Both the position numbers and the translations under genes were made by a program. Below, piece by piece: positions 1 through 9,755 of a stretch of 64,000 nt of DNA. Origin of the DNA: an uncultured Candidatus Nemicrothrix sp. (lineage in GTDB: Bacteria > Actinomycetota > Acidimicrobiia > Acidimicrobiales > Acidimicrobilacustridaceae); contig CAIPQK010000217.1 of NCBI GenBank assembly GCA_903867185.1, positions 1 through 64,000 of the forward strand. The letters run 5' to 3'. The notes under the pieces are model-generated. The model saw only the letters and a program-made list of their open reading frames with translations. It did no database searches and was not told where the DNA came from. Every line of letters begins with the position of its first letter. Within the stretch, counting starts at the first letter, position 1.

Positions 1-1
1 C

Positions 2-382
2 ATAACTCCTCAAATCGAAGCAAATGCGCAACTTGCAATTCTCGAACTGAATGCCACTTTGACGCAGAGCGGCATCGCTCTGTCGCCAGGAACCTACGAG
101 TTCTCCTACTGGGCCAAGGGCGACCTCACCTGGAGTTTCAGTTTTCACGATGCCAATGGCAACGCAAACGGCACGGTCTCCGGATCCACAAGTGAAGCGC
201 TTCTTGGTCTCACGCAATCCTCCGAGCAAATTTCCATCCCCGCAGGAACAGCAACCTGCAATCTTTCATTCCTTGCAACATCGCAGAGTGCACTTATTGA
301 TCTCGTCAGCCTCTCCGCTAGCGCCCAATGCGAATTGGTCGCCGACGAAGCGATATCGGTGCTCCCAAACTTCACCGGCTGA
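2..382 (+). CDS. C-terminal part of a paralogue of the adjacent ubiquitin-fusion protein (5' end outside window)
   Basis: Frame open from base 2 ([48 protein letters not shown]...SALIDLVSL...LPNFTG*); strongly similar to the C-terminal domain of 406-1095. The TTG at 59 offered by the ORF track is internal. Confidence 0.85.
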   Translation: MTPQIEANAQLAILELNATLTQSGIALSPGTYEFSYWAKGDLTWSFSFHDANGNANGTVSGSTSEALLGLTQSSEQISIPAGTATCNLSFLATSQSALIDLVSLSASAQCELVADEAISVLPNFTG

Positions 383-402
383 ACCCAGCCAAGAATCGAT
401 AA

Positions 403-1095
<693 letters not shown>

Positions 1096-1215
1096 CGAGT
1101 ACTGGCCGGCAGGCCCCATCGGTCGAGACCAGACTCGCACTCGACGGTCCTCGGTTGTGGCCGCACTACTCGAGCCCGTGGGACGTGGGAACCTGTAAGC
1201 ACAAGGGGGGAACGT

Positions 1216-2274
1216 ATGAATCTGAAAGTTGCAGTGTGGGGAACTGGCGGTGTCGGCGCTCACGCCGTACGAGCAATCGCTCGACGGACTGATCTCGACC
1301 TCGTGGGTGTATGGGTGCACTCCGAAGACAAGGTCGGTATCGACGCCGGAACTCTTGTCGGCATCGAGCCTCTTGGCGTAATTGCCACCAACGATGCCAC
1401 GGCGATTCTCGCCCTCGACCTCGATTGCATCGTGTACGCCGCAAGCGGTCCCACACTCGATGCCGGAGCACTCCCCGATTACGAGCGCTTTCTCGGAGAT
1501 GGCGTCAACGTGGTTACCGTCACCAGCCCAGCTCTTGTCTATCCACCTTCCTATCCAGAGCGCGCTCGCACGCGACTCGAATCTGCGGCAATCAACAGTG
1601 GCTCAACGCTGTATGCCTCTGGCATTGAACCCGGATTCGCCGCCGATCAATTCCCACTGGCCATGCTCACGATGTCGAGTTCGATCCGCTCGGTGCGCGT
1701 GCAAGAACTCTTCACCTATGACACCTACCCGGTGGAGTTCACCATGCGTGAAGTATTCGGTTTTGGAAAGCCCATGGATCACCTGCCCATCATGGCCAGC
1801 ACCGGCGCACAGCTCATGACCTGGGGCCCAGTTGTGCAACTCGTTGCTGCCGGACTTGGCGTCGAACTCGATGAAATTCGCGAGACGTGGTTCCAAGAAC
1901 CGACGCCACGTGATCTCGACACCGCCTTTGGTCCTGTCGCCGCCGGAACTATTGGTGCTGTTCGATTCGAAACTATCGGCGTCGTTAACGGGCGCGAAGC
2001 AATCATCGTTGAACACATCAACCGGCTGAAGATGGACCTCGTCCCCGAATGGCCCAGCGCTCCGCGAGATGGCACCTATCGAGTGATCATCGATGGTGAA
2101 CCCAGCCTGAGCTGCGAACTGCTCGTTGGAAGCGCTTCTAACTATTACGAATCAGGAATGTTGGCGACAGCGATGCGCATTGTGAACGCCATCCCGTTTG
2201 TCGTTGATGCGCCCCCTGGGCTGGTGAGTTCGCTCGATCTCCCATTGACCACTCCACGCAACGCGTTTGACTGA
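1216..2274 (+). CDS. NAD(P)-binding dihydrodipicolinate reductase-like / amine dehydrogenase-like protein
   Basis: N-terminal Rossmann motif VAVWGTGGVGAHAVRAI; family resemblance to actinobacterial DapB-like proteins. Confidence 0.75.
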   Translation: MNLKVAVWGTGGVGAHAVRAIARRTDLDLVGVWVHSEDKVGIDAGTLVGIEPLGVIATNDATAILALDLDCIVYAASGPTLDAGALPDYERFLGDGVNVVTVTSPALVYPPSYPERARTRLESAAINSGSTLYASGIEPGFAADQFPLAMLTMSSSIRSVRVQELFTYDTYPVEFTMREVFGFGKPMDHLPIMASTGAQLMTWGPVVQLVAAGLGVELDEIRETWFQEPTPRDLDTAFGPVAAGTIGAVRFETIGVVNGREAIIVEHINRLKMDLVPEWPSAPRDGTYRVIIDGEPSLSCELLVGSASNYYESGMLATAMRIVNAIPFVVDAPPGLVSSLDLPLTTPRNAFD

Positions 2275-2313
2275 CACACTCTGAGGGTTCGCACCCAAAC
2301 TTTTGAGGACTCC

Positions 2314-3591
2314 GTGACCCGCACTGCCATCACCAACGCAACAATTGTCACTGTCGATGCAAACGACTCAGTGCTTCATGGCGGAACCATCGTCATTGCC
2401 AACGACACCATTGCTGAGGTGCTCCCTGCGGGGGTCGAGCCAACATCCGTAATTGATCACACCATCGATGCGGCTGGCGGAATTGTTATGCCAGGTCTGA
2501 TCAATGCGCACACTCACCTCGCGATGACGGCGTTCCGCGGCTTCGCCGATGATGTCGACCTTCAGGCCTTTCTCGGCAAGCTCTTTCCCGCCGAAGCAAA
2601 AATCATGTCCGCCCGTCACGTTCGCGTTGGCGTTCGTGCCGCCTTTGCCGAAGCAATGCTTTCGGGCTGCACCGCCGCTCTCGATATGTATTGGTACCCC
2701 GACGCCAGCATTGAAGAAGCACGCGTGGCAGGGTTCCGTCTTCAAACCGGTGCACTCTTTATCGGTTCCGATGGTCCCGACAACATTCCATTCGACCAGC
2801 GAATCGCAAACGCAACCAATTCCGCGCCGCACTCGTGGATCCTTGCGCATGGCACCTACACAATGGACCCAAACCAACTTGCCGCAGCGGGAGAACTCGC
2901 AGCTGCTCAAGGCGCGAGATTTCACATTCACGCTTCGGAAAACGCTGGTGAAGTTTCTGATGTTCAGGGCCGTTATGGACGCACGCCCGTTGAACTCCTT
3001 GACGACAACGGACTTCTTCGGGCCGGCACGGTTCTGGCCCACGCTGTCGTACTCACAGACGCCGAGATCGCGCGGATTGCGCAAACCGGGACGGCGATCG
3101 CTCATTGCCCAAGTTCGAACATGAAGTTGGCGTCCGGGTTCTGCCGTGTTCCTGAATTACTCGCTGCAGGAGTGACCGTTGGGCTCGGCACCGACGGGCC
3201 GTCATCATCGAATGATCTCGATATGTTCGCTGCCATGCGCGTTGCGGCGCTCATCCATAAGGGCAACCGCCTCGACCCCACTGCCATGCCGGCAACGACG
3301 GTTCTGCGCATGGCCACGATGGGCTCAGCGATGGCGCTCGGCATCGCTGATCTCGTGGGTTCGATCGAGGTCGGCAAGAAGGCCGACCTTGTGCGCCTTG
3401 ATCCCTCCTCGCCATCGCTCACACCGGTCTATGACCCAATCTCCACGATTGTCTATGCCGCCTCTCGTGCCGATGTCGTCGATGTCTGGATCGACGGAAA
3501 TCCCGTCGTCAAGAACCGAACCTGCACAACCATTGATGTTGATGCTGTGCTCGCTGATCTTCGTGACGAGGCCCGTTCCATCGCTGAATAA
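2314..3591 (+). CDS. Amidohydrolase (TRZ/ATZ / SAH-MTA deaminase-like)
   Basis: GTG start; MPGLINAHTHLAMTAFRG, HIHASEN, GLGTDGPSSSNDLDMF metal-binding motifs. Confidence 0.85.
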   Translation: MTRTAITNATIVTVDANDSVLHGGTIVIANDTIAEVLPAGVEPTSVIDHTIDAAGGIVMPGLINAHTHLAMTAFRGFADDVDLQAFLGKLFPAEAKIMSARHVRVGVRAAFAEAMLSGCTAALDMYWYPDASIEEARVAGFRLQTGALFIGSDGPDNIPFDQRIANATNSAPHSWILAHGTYTMDPNQLAAAGELAAAQGARFHIHASENAGEVSDVQGRYGRTPVELLDDNGLLRAGTVLAHAVVLTDAEIARIAQTGTAIAHCPSSNMKLASGFCRVPELLAAGVTVGLGTDGPSSSNDLDMFAAMRVAALIHKGNRLDPTAMPATTVLRMATMGSAMALGIADLVGSIEVGKKADLVRLDPSSPSLTPVYDPISTIVYAASRADVVDVWIDGNPVVKNRTCTTIDVDAVLADLRDEARSIAE

Positions 3592-3639
3592 CCGGGGTGC
3601 GTCCCGACTCTTGGCCAGTATCACTACCGTTGCCTCTGC

Positions 3640-5688
3640 ATGAGCGAACGGCCCGAGGACCCCACAAACGTCGACACCGACACCAAACCGTTCCGACACA
3701 TCCCTGCACTTGACGGACTTCGCGGTCTCGCTGTCGCTGCGGTCGTGCTCTACCACTTCGCACCCCAACTCGTTCCCGCCGGATTCATTGGTGTGGACGT
3801 TTTCCTCGTGCTGTCTGGATTTCTTATTACATCGCTCGCACTTGAAGAGGTCGACCGCACGAAGGCGATGTCGGCACCAGGTTTCTTTGCTCGACGAGCC
3901 CGTCGATTGCTCCCGGCCGCGATCACCACGATCGTTGTTGTCGTCATCATCGCGAGAATTCTCGATCACGGATCTGTTGACTCATCGTTGCGGGGCCACG
4001 CGGTCGCGTCGCTCACCTACATCGCGAATTGGTGGTCAATCGCGCAACACAATTCCTATCAAGCAGCATTCGGTGCTGAATCGCCTCTGAACCATTTCTG
4101 GTCGCTGGCGGTTGAAGAACAGTTCTACCTGGTGTTCCCCATAGCTCTCATCGGAGTCATTGCTCTCCTCAAGCGCCGCATCGGTTTGCACCGGCTTGCC
4201 CATATTGCGCTGGTCGGGGCCACCGTCGGGGCAATCGCGTCCTGTGCACTCATGTGGATTCTGCGCACTCCGGGCACAGATCCATCACGCGTTTACCTCG
4301 GTACCGACACACGATCACAAGCGTTGTTTGTCGGCATCGCGATTGCGTGCATCGTTCGGTTGTGGCCCGTGCACTCCCTACGCCGCGCCTCGCGAGCGAT
4401 CCTCACTGTTGCAGCGCTTTTGGCGCTCGCAACGTTGGTTGCCATTGCAGTAGCAGCAGACTTCCGCTCTAACTGGCTCTACACCGGCGGCTTTCTTCTC
4501 GTAGCCGTCACCACTGGAATCGTGGTGCTGGCCCTCAACGGTCACAACTCGTTCTTTTCCAAGGCGCTCAGCCTGAAGTGGTTACGAACTCTTGGTCTGG
4601 TGTCCTACGGCCTTTACCTTTGGCATTGGCCTGTGAAGGTTTTTGTCACTCAAGAGCGACTTGGCCTCAGCGATGACCGCACCGGCCGCATCGAATTATT
4701 CGTCATCCGTTGCGCCCTCACCGCAGTGGCCACCGCCTTGAGTTGGTATCTCATCGAACAACCTTTCCGGCGGAAGAAATCAACAACATCCGAAACGGCT
4801 TCGACAAAGCGCGCCAGTGGATTGTTTGTCGCTCTTGGCGCCCTCGGTGTCACTGCACTCATCGTTGGCGTTGTCTGGTTCGCGGCTGCGCCCTCTGCTC
4901 GACCGCAAGCCGACTATTCCTCAACAGTCGCTCCCGCGACAAGCATTGAGAAAGGACCCGAACTCCCGATTTCATTGCTGTGGTTCGGAGATTCAGTCGC
5001 ATGGACAATGGGTGGCGGCGCGATCTCTTTCCCGTGGCCGACCGACTACAACTCGCCATTTGATCCACGGCAGATCATCATCTGGAACAAGGGAATCGGT
5101 GAGTGCCCTCTTCTGCATAGGCCATCACGGTCATTTGGAATAACTCGCGCCGGCTCCTCGTGCGCCGGATGGGAAGCGAAGTGGCGCGACGCTGCTGTCG
5201 CATTCCCCCCAGATGCAATTGTTTGGTCGGGAGCGCTGCGGGACACCTACGACGTTCTTGTCGACGGGAAATGGATTGCCTTTGGTTCGGCTGAATGGGT
5301 TGCGCTTTACGACGCGGAACTCGACAAAGCCGCCGCAATAGCGACCGAAAACGGAGTTCCACTCATCCTCCTGTCGCAGGCCGATCCAAAGGTATTCCCA
5401 GGGGAAAAGAATGAGGACAGTCTCACTGCCGCCAACATCGGAAAGTTCACAGAGCTTCGCCAGATCCAACGCAACTTTGCACTCGCACATTCTTCGTCAA
5501 CGATTTCCATCGACCTCAACGACCTGATGTGCTCCAGCGGTTCCTGCGAAGAAACCACACCGAGCGGAGAGATCATCCGCCCCGACCACTTGCATTACTC
5601 AGCAGCAGGGGCTCGCTACCTCGCTCCCCGCACTGCCGCCGCGATTGAAGACGCGTTGAAGCAGTGGTACCCGCAACTTACGAACTAA
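3640..5688 (+). CDS. Acyltransferase 3 (OafA-like) with C-terminal SGNH domain
   Basis: HIPALDGLRGLAVAAVVLYHF, SGFLIT, FWSLAVEEQFYLVFP; C-terminal WFGDSVAW and DHLHYS. Confidence 0.9.
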   Translation: MSERPEDPTNVDTDTKPFRHIPALDGLRGLAVAAVVLYHFAPQLVPAGFIGVDVFLVLSGFLITSLALEEVDRTKAMSAPGFFARRARRLLPAAITTIVVVVIIARILDHGSVDSSLRGHAVASLTYIANWWSIAQHNSYQAAFGAESPLNHFWSLAVEEQFYLVFPIALIGVIALLKRRIGLHRLAHIALVGATVGAIASCALMWILRTPGTDPSRVYLGTDTRSQALFVGIAIACIVRLWPVHSLRRASRAILTVAALLALATLVAIAVAADFRSNWLYTGGFLLVAVTTGIVVLALNGHNSFFSKALSLKWLRTLGLVSYGLYLWHWPVKVFVTQERLGLSDDRTGRIELFVIRCALTAVATALSWYLIEQPFRRKKSTTSETASTKRASGLFVALGALGVTALIVGVVWFAAAPSARPQADYSSTVAPATSIEKGPELPISLLWFGDSVAWTMGGGAISFPWPTDYNSPFDPRQIIIWNKGIGECPLLHRPSRSFGITRAGSSCAGWEAKWRDAAVAFPPDAIVWSGALRDTYDVLVDGKWIAFGSAEWVALYDAELDKAAAIATENGVPLILLSQADPKVFPGEKNEDSLTAANIGKFTELRQIQRNFALAHSSSTISIDLNDLMCSSGSCEETTPSGEIIRPDHLHYSAAGARYLAPRTAAAIEDALKQWYPQLTN

Positions 5689-5721
5689 GGACGTGCACGC
5701 ATCAGGTGACACGTAAGCGAG

Positions 5722-6939
5722 TTACGGAATACGAAGACCAGAGATGTTGCGACTGATCACCAGGCGCTGAATCTCTGAAGTTCCTTCGAAGATCGTGAAG
5801 ATCTTGGCATCGCGGTGCCAACGCTCGACGGGGTACTCACGCGTGTAGCCGTAGCCACCAAGGATCTGAATGGCCTGTTCGGTCACCCACACGGCAACTT
5901 CGCCGGCCTTGAGCTTCGACATTGATCCTTCGCCGGCCTTGAACTCTTTGCGATTCGCGGCCATCCACGCGGCGCGATGCACAAGAAGACGAGCCGCATC
6001 GATCTCCATTTTCATGTCAGCCAACTTGAATGCGATCGACTGATTCATGATGATCGGACGACCAAAGGCCTGACGCTCTTTGGCGTACTCAAGTGAGTAC
6101 TCGTAGGCCGCTCGAGCAACACCGAGCGCCTGCGCTCCAACAGCGGGGCGTGTGGCTTCGAAGGTTGCCATTGCCGGTTGCTTCTGGCCGGTGGTTCCTG
6201 ATTCACGAGCACGCGCAAGTTTCTCGTCGAGTTTCTCTTTGCCACCCAACAAGCAGCGACCGGGAACACGAACATCGTCGAGCACAACTTCAGACGTATG
6301 CGAGGCCTTGATGCCGTGCTTCTTGTACTTCTGTCCCATCGACAAACCCTTAGTGCCGGGAGGAACAACGAACGATGCTTGACCACGGCCCTTAAGTTCC
6401 GGATCAACCGCCGCAACAACAACGTGAATATCGGCGATGCCACCGTTGGTGATCCATGCCTTTGTTCCGTTGAGAACCCATTCATCAGTCTTTTCGTCGT
6501 ACACCGCTCGTGTGCGCAACGACGAAACATCGGAGCCGGCGTCGGGTTCACTCACACAGAATGCGCCGAGCTGCACCTTGTCGGCAGTGCCGTAACACTG
6601 CGGCACCCATTCCATGACCTGTTCCGGAGTTCCGTTGCCGCTAATGCCTGCGGCGGCAAGACCAGAACCGAAGATGGAAAGACCGATACCGGCATCGCCC
6701 CAGAACAGTTCTTCAATGGCGAGAACGATGGAAAGTCCAGTCGGGTCAGCAAGGTTTGCGGCCATGAACTCCCAGCCGTACAAACCGATGTTCGCCGCTT
6801 CTTGAACGATGGGCCATGGAAACTCTTCGCGCTCATCCCACTCTTCAGCGGCAGGACGAATCACATCGGCCGCGAACGTGTGCACCCAATCAATGAGTGT
6901 TTGCTGATCTTCATTGAAGTCAAGGCTGTAATCGGACAT
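5722..6939 (-). CDS. Acyl-CoA dehydrogenase
   Basis: AFCVSEPDAGSDVSSL, QILGGYGYTREYPVERWHRDAKIFTIFEGTSEIQ. Confidence 0.93.
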   Translation of the reverse strand: MSDYSLDFNEDQQTLIDWVHTFAADVIRPAAEEWDEREEFPWPIVQEAANIGLYGWEFMAANLADPTGLSIVLAIEELFWGDAGIGLSIFGSGLAAAGISGNGTPEQVMEWVPQCYGTADKVQLGAFCVSEPDAGSDVSSLRTRAVYDEKTDEWVLNGTKAWITNGGIADIHVVVAAVDPELKGRGQASFVVPPGTKGLSMGQKYKKHGIKASHTSEVVLDDVRVPGRCLLGGKEKLDEKLARARESGTTGQKQPAMATFEATRPAVGAQALGVARAAYEYSLEYAKERQAFGRPIIMNQSIAFKLADMKMEIDAARLLVHRAAWMAANRKEFKAGEGSMSKLKAGEVAVWVTEQAIQILGGYGYTREYPVERWHRDAKIFTIFEGTSEIQRLVISRNISGLRIP

Positions 6940-6997
6940 TGGCGTTCCTCTCGGGGGGAACCGGATTCATCCGGCGACGACGCGTGCGACCGCCAAG

Positions 6998-8314
6998 TTA
7001 CCCCGCGGTAACCCTTGATGCCGCCTCGGACCGCTTGGGGAGCAACGTCAGAGCGAAGGCCGCGAGGCCGGCACCGACGGCATAGGGCCAACCCATACCC
7101 GCCCACTGGAACAACGCACCAGCGGCGAGTGGGCCAACGACACGGGCCGCACCACCGGCCGACTGCTGCCAGCCGAGCCATACGCCCGTATCGAGGCCAG
7201 CCCGACCCGCGACTGCTGACGACAGGGTCGGCGTGAGCAAGCCCTGACCGAGGGTGAGCAGGAGGAGGGCGACCACGAGACCGGCCCAACCGAGATCGAA
7301 CGCGAGTACCAGAAGGCCAAAGCAGTTTGCGATCAAACCAAAGCGAAGGGTTCCACCTTCACCTAAACGATGGGTGACCGGCCCAACCAGCCCACCCTGC
7401 ACGCCAACAAGTACGACACCAATGCCGGCAAAGACTGCGGCGGTTGCCGACAACCCGAGTCCATAGCGATTGTTCGCCAACAACGAGAACGTTGCTTCGA
7501 AGCCACTGAACGCAACAACGCCAACGAACGCCACCACGATCAAGCGGATGATTTCGGCGCGACGATCGGCCGGTGTGTGCTCAGCATTCGCGTGATGAAG
7601 CGCGCCATGAGCAGGTTCAACAATGCCTGGCCCATCGAGCGCGGGTTCTGCGGCAATGTTTTCTGCATCGGCATTCGCAGCGGCGAACTCGGCTTCGCGC
7701 GCCGCCACAACTTCGGCACGAGCAAGCGGATGGCCCTTCACGCCATGTGCAGTTTCAGGAAGTCGCTTCAGTGCAATCAACGCGTTCACTGCAGCGATTG
7801 CCGCAGCAACGAAGAACGGAACCTTCGGACCGCCAAGAGCGGCAAGTGCTCCAATCGCAGGGCCAGCAACAAAGCCGACACCAAATGCCGCACCGATGAG
7901 ACCCATGTAACGCGCTCGTTGACGAGCAGGGGAAATGTCAGCGACTGCTGCTTGAGCCACCGATACCGACGCACCCGAGATGCCATCGATAATTCGACCA
8001 AGAAAGAGAACCCACAGCGCGCCGGCGAAACCAGTAACGAGAGAACCAATAGCGGTGCCGAACAACGAAATGATGATGATGGGTTTTCGACCAATACGGT
8101 CGCTCAATTTTCCCCACACCGGAGCAAACACCAATTGTGCAAGTGAGAACGACGCGGACAACACGCCGATGACCGCCGCTCCTGCACCAAATCGTTCGGC
8201 ATACTGCGGAAGGATCGGTAGAACAATGCCGAATCCAATGAGATCGACGGCAACAGTTGTCCAGATGACCCAGAACCCGCGCGGGAATGGTTGGCGTGCC
8301 GGTTTCTCTGCCAT
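6998..8314 (-). CDS. MFS transporter (TetA-like)
   Basis: GKLSDRIGRKPIIIISL motif, 12-TM-like hydrophobic pattern; start set at MAEKPARQ, overlapping the cysS stop. Confidence 0.88.
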   Translation of the reverse strand: MAEKPARQPFPRGFWVIWTTVAVDLIGFGIVLPILPQYAERFGAGAAVIGVLSASFSLAQLVFAPVWGKLSDRIGRKPIIIISLFGTAIGSLVTGFAGALWVLFLGRIIDGISGASVSVAQAAVADISPARQRARYMGLIGAAFGVGFVAGPAIGALAALGGPKVPFFVAAAIAAVNALIALKRLPETAHGVKGHPLARAEVVAAREAEFAAANADAENIAAEPALDGPGIVEPAHGALHHANAEHTPADRRAEIIRLIVVAFVGVVAFSGFEATFSLLANNRYGLGLSATAAVFAGIGVVLVGVQGGLVGPVTHRLGEGGTLRFGLIANCFGLLVLAFDLGWAGLVVALLLLTLGQGLLTPTLSSAVAGRAGLDTGVWLGWQQSAGGAARVVGPLAAGALFQWAGMGWPYAVGAGLAAFALTLLPKRSEAASRVTAG

Positions 8315-9678
8315 CAGGCGGGTCGGACCTGGGTGCCGTCGGTGGTGTCTTCGACAAGCCAACCAGCGGCGGTGAGCTCATCGCGAATGGCGTCGGCGGC
8401 AGCCCAATCTTTCGATGCACGAGCCTCATCACGAGCTTTGGCCCGTTCAAGGATCTCGGCCGGAACTTCTTCGCCACCGCCATTGAGCACAAGACCGACC
8501 GCGCGACAGATTTCGAACGCTGCCGCAGCGAGCGGTGCAGCCGAAACGTTGTCACCAGCATCGAGCGCGGTATTGGCCTGACCTACAAGACCAAACAGCA
8601 GCGCCACCGCTGCGGGTGTATCGAGATCGCTGTCCATCGCAACTCGGAACGCTTCGATCGATGCGCTATCGGGTTCGCCGTCTAAGCCCGCGTTCGAGGC
8701 ACGCCGCGCGAACGCATCGAGGCGACGCAACGCGGCAGACGCATCGTCGGTCGTTGCGTGAGTGACTTCGACCGGTGTGCGGTAATGACAACGAAGAACC
8801 AACAGGCGATAGGCCCGCGGATCGGTGGACTCGACAAGATCAAGAAGGTTGGTGAAGTTGCCGAGGCTCTTCGACATTTTCTCGCCACCGACTTCAACAA
8901 ACCCGTTGTGCATCCAATGCCGCGCAAAGGTTCGGCCAGCGGCCAACGCCTGAGCGCGTTCGTTTTCGTGATGCGGGAACGCGAGGTCTTGTCCGCCACC
9001 GTGAAGATCAAATCCGTCACCCAAGAGATCAAGCGACATCACGACGCATTCGGTATGCCAACCCGGGCGACCTTCGCCCCACGGCGATGGCCATGCTGGT
9101 TCGCCGGGCTTGGTGAACTTCCACAGCGCAAAATCGATGGGCGAGTGTTTGTGATCTGCCACCTCAACACGAGCCCCCGCCTGCAGCGATTCGATCGACT
9201 GTCGGGCAAGCAGCCCGTAATCGGCAACCGCAGTGGGAGTGAAATACACGCCATCGTCAGAGACATACGCGACATCACGCGCAATGAGGTCGGCAATGAG
9301 CTCAACCATCTGGTCGACATAGGCAGTGGCATGAGGGTCAGAGGTGGGGCGTTCGACGCCAATGGCCTCCATGGCCTTCCACCACACCTGTTCGCACTTC
9401 TGCGCGATGTCGGACCAGTCGCGACCTTCGTCGTTGGCCCGGTTGATGATCTTGTCGTCGATGTCGGTGATATTCGAGACGTAGTTGACCTCGAGCCCAG
9501 TCCAGGTGAGATACCTGCGCAGCACATCGAACACCAGCGAGAAACGGCCGTGGCCCAAATGGGGCGGGCCGTAGACCGTTGGTCCGCAGACGTACATCGA
9601 GACCTTCCCCGGTTCACGGGGTTCGAAGGGCACAACCTTGCCCTGAGCGGTATCGAAGAGATGCAACACGACTGGCAA
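8314..9678 (-). CDS. cysS: Cysteinyl-tRNA synthetase
   Basis: MYVCGPTVYGPPHLGHGR, GGGQDLAFPHHENE, KMSKSLGNF. Confidence 0.93.
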   Translation of the reverse strand: MPVVLHLFDTAQGKVVPFEPREPGKVSMYVCGPTVYGPPHLGHGRFSLVFDVLRRYLTWTGLEVNYVSNITDIDDKIINRANDEGRDWSDIAQKCEQVWWKAMEAIGVERPTSDPHATAYVDQMVELIADLIARDVAYVSDDGVYFTPTAVADYGLLARQSIESLQAGARVEVADHKHSPIDFALWKFTKPGEPAWPSPWGEGRPGWHTECVVMSLDLLGDGFDLHGGGQDLAFPHHENERAQALAAGRTFARHWMHNGFVEVGGEKMSKSLGNFTNLLDLVESTDPRAYRLLVLRCHYRTPVEVTHATTDDASAALRRLDAFARRASNAGLDGEPDSASIEAFRVAMDSDLDTPAAVALLFGLVGQANTALDAGDNVSAAPLAAAAFEICRAVGLVLNGGGEEVPAEILERAKARDEARASKDWAAADAIRDELTAAGWLVEDTTDGTQVRPA

Positions 9679-9755
9679 CGCTACCTGTCCCCCCGCCCCC
9701 TCCTGCGAGTCTGCACGTGAGTCGCAGGGGTGGGGCGAACTAGCGTGATCGGGTC

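Noticed and set aside
365-379. LPNFTG as a sortase LPXTG signal
   Set aside because: Spacing does not match LPXTG, no hydrophobic segment or positive tail follows, and the downstream fusion has no signal peptide.
2368-3969. Minus-strand ORFs 2368-3105 and 3325-3969
   Set aside because: Antisense shadows of the amidohydrolase and acyltransferase genes; composition typical of codon-bias artefacts.
6298-8146. Long plus-strand ORFs 6298-7011 and 7370-8146
   Set aside because: Antisense to acyl-CoA dehydrogenase and MFS genes; no recognisable domains.
8758-9720. 320-aa plus-strand ORF
   Set aside because: Antisense shadow of cysS, which has clear HIGH/KMSKS-class motifs.
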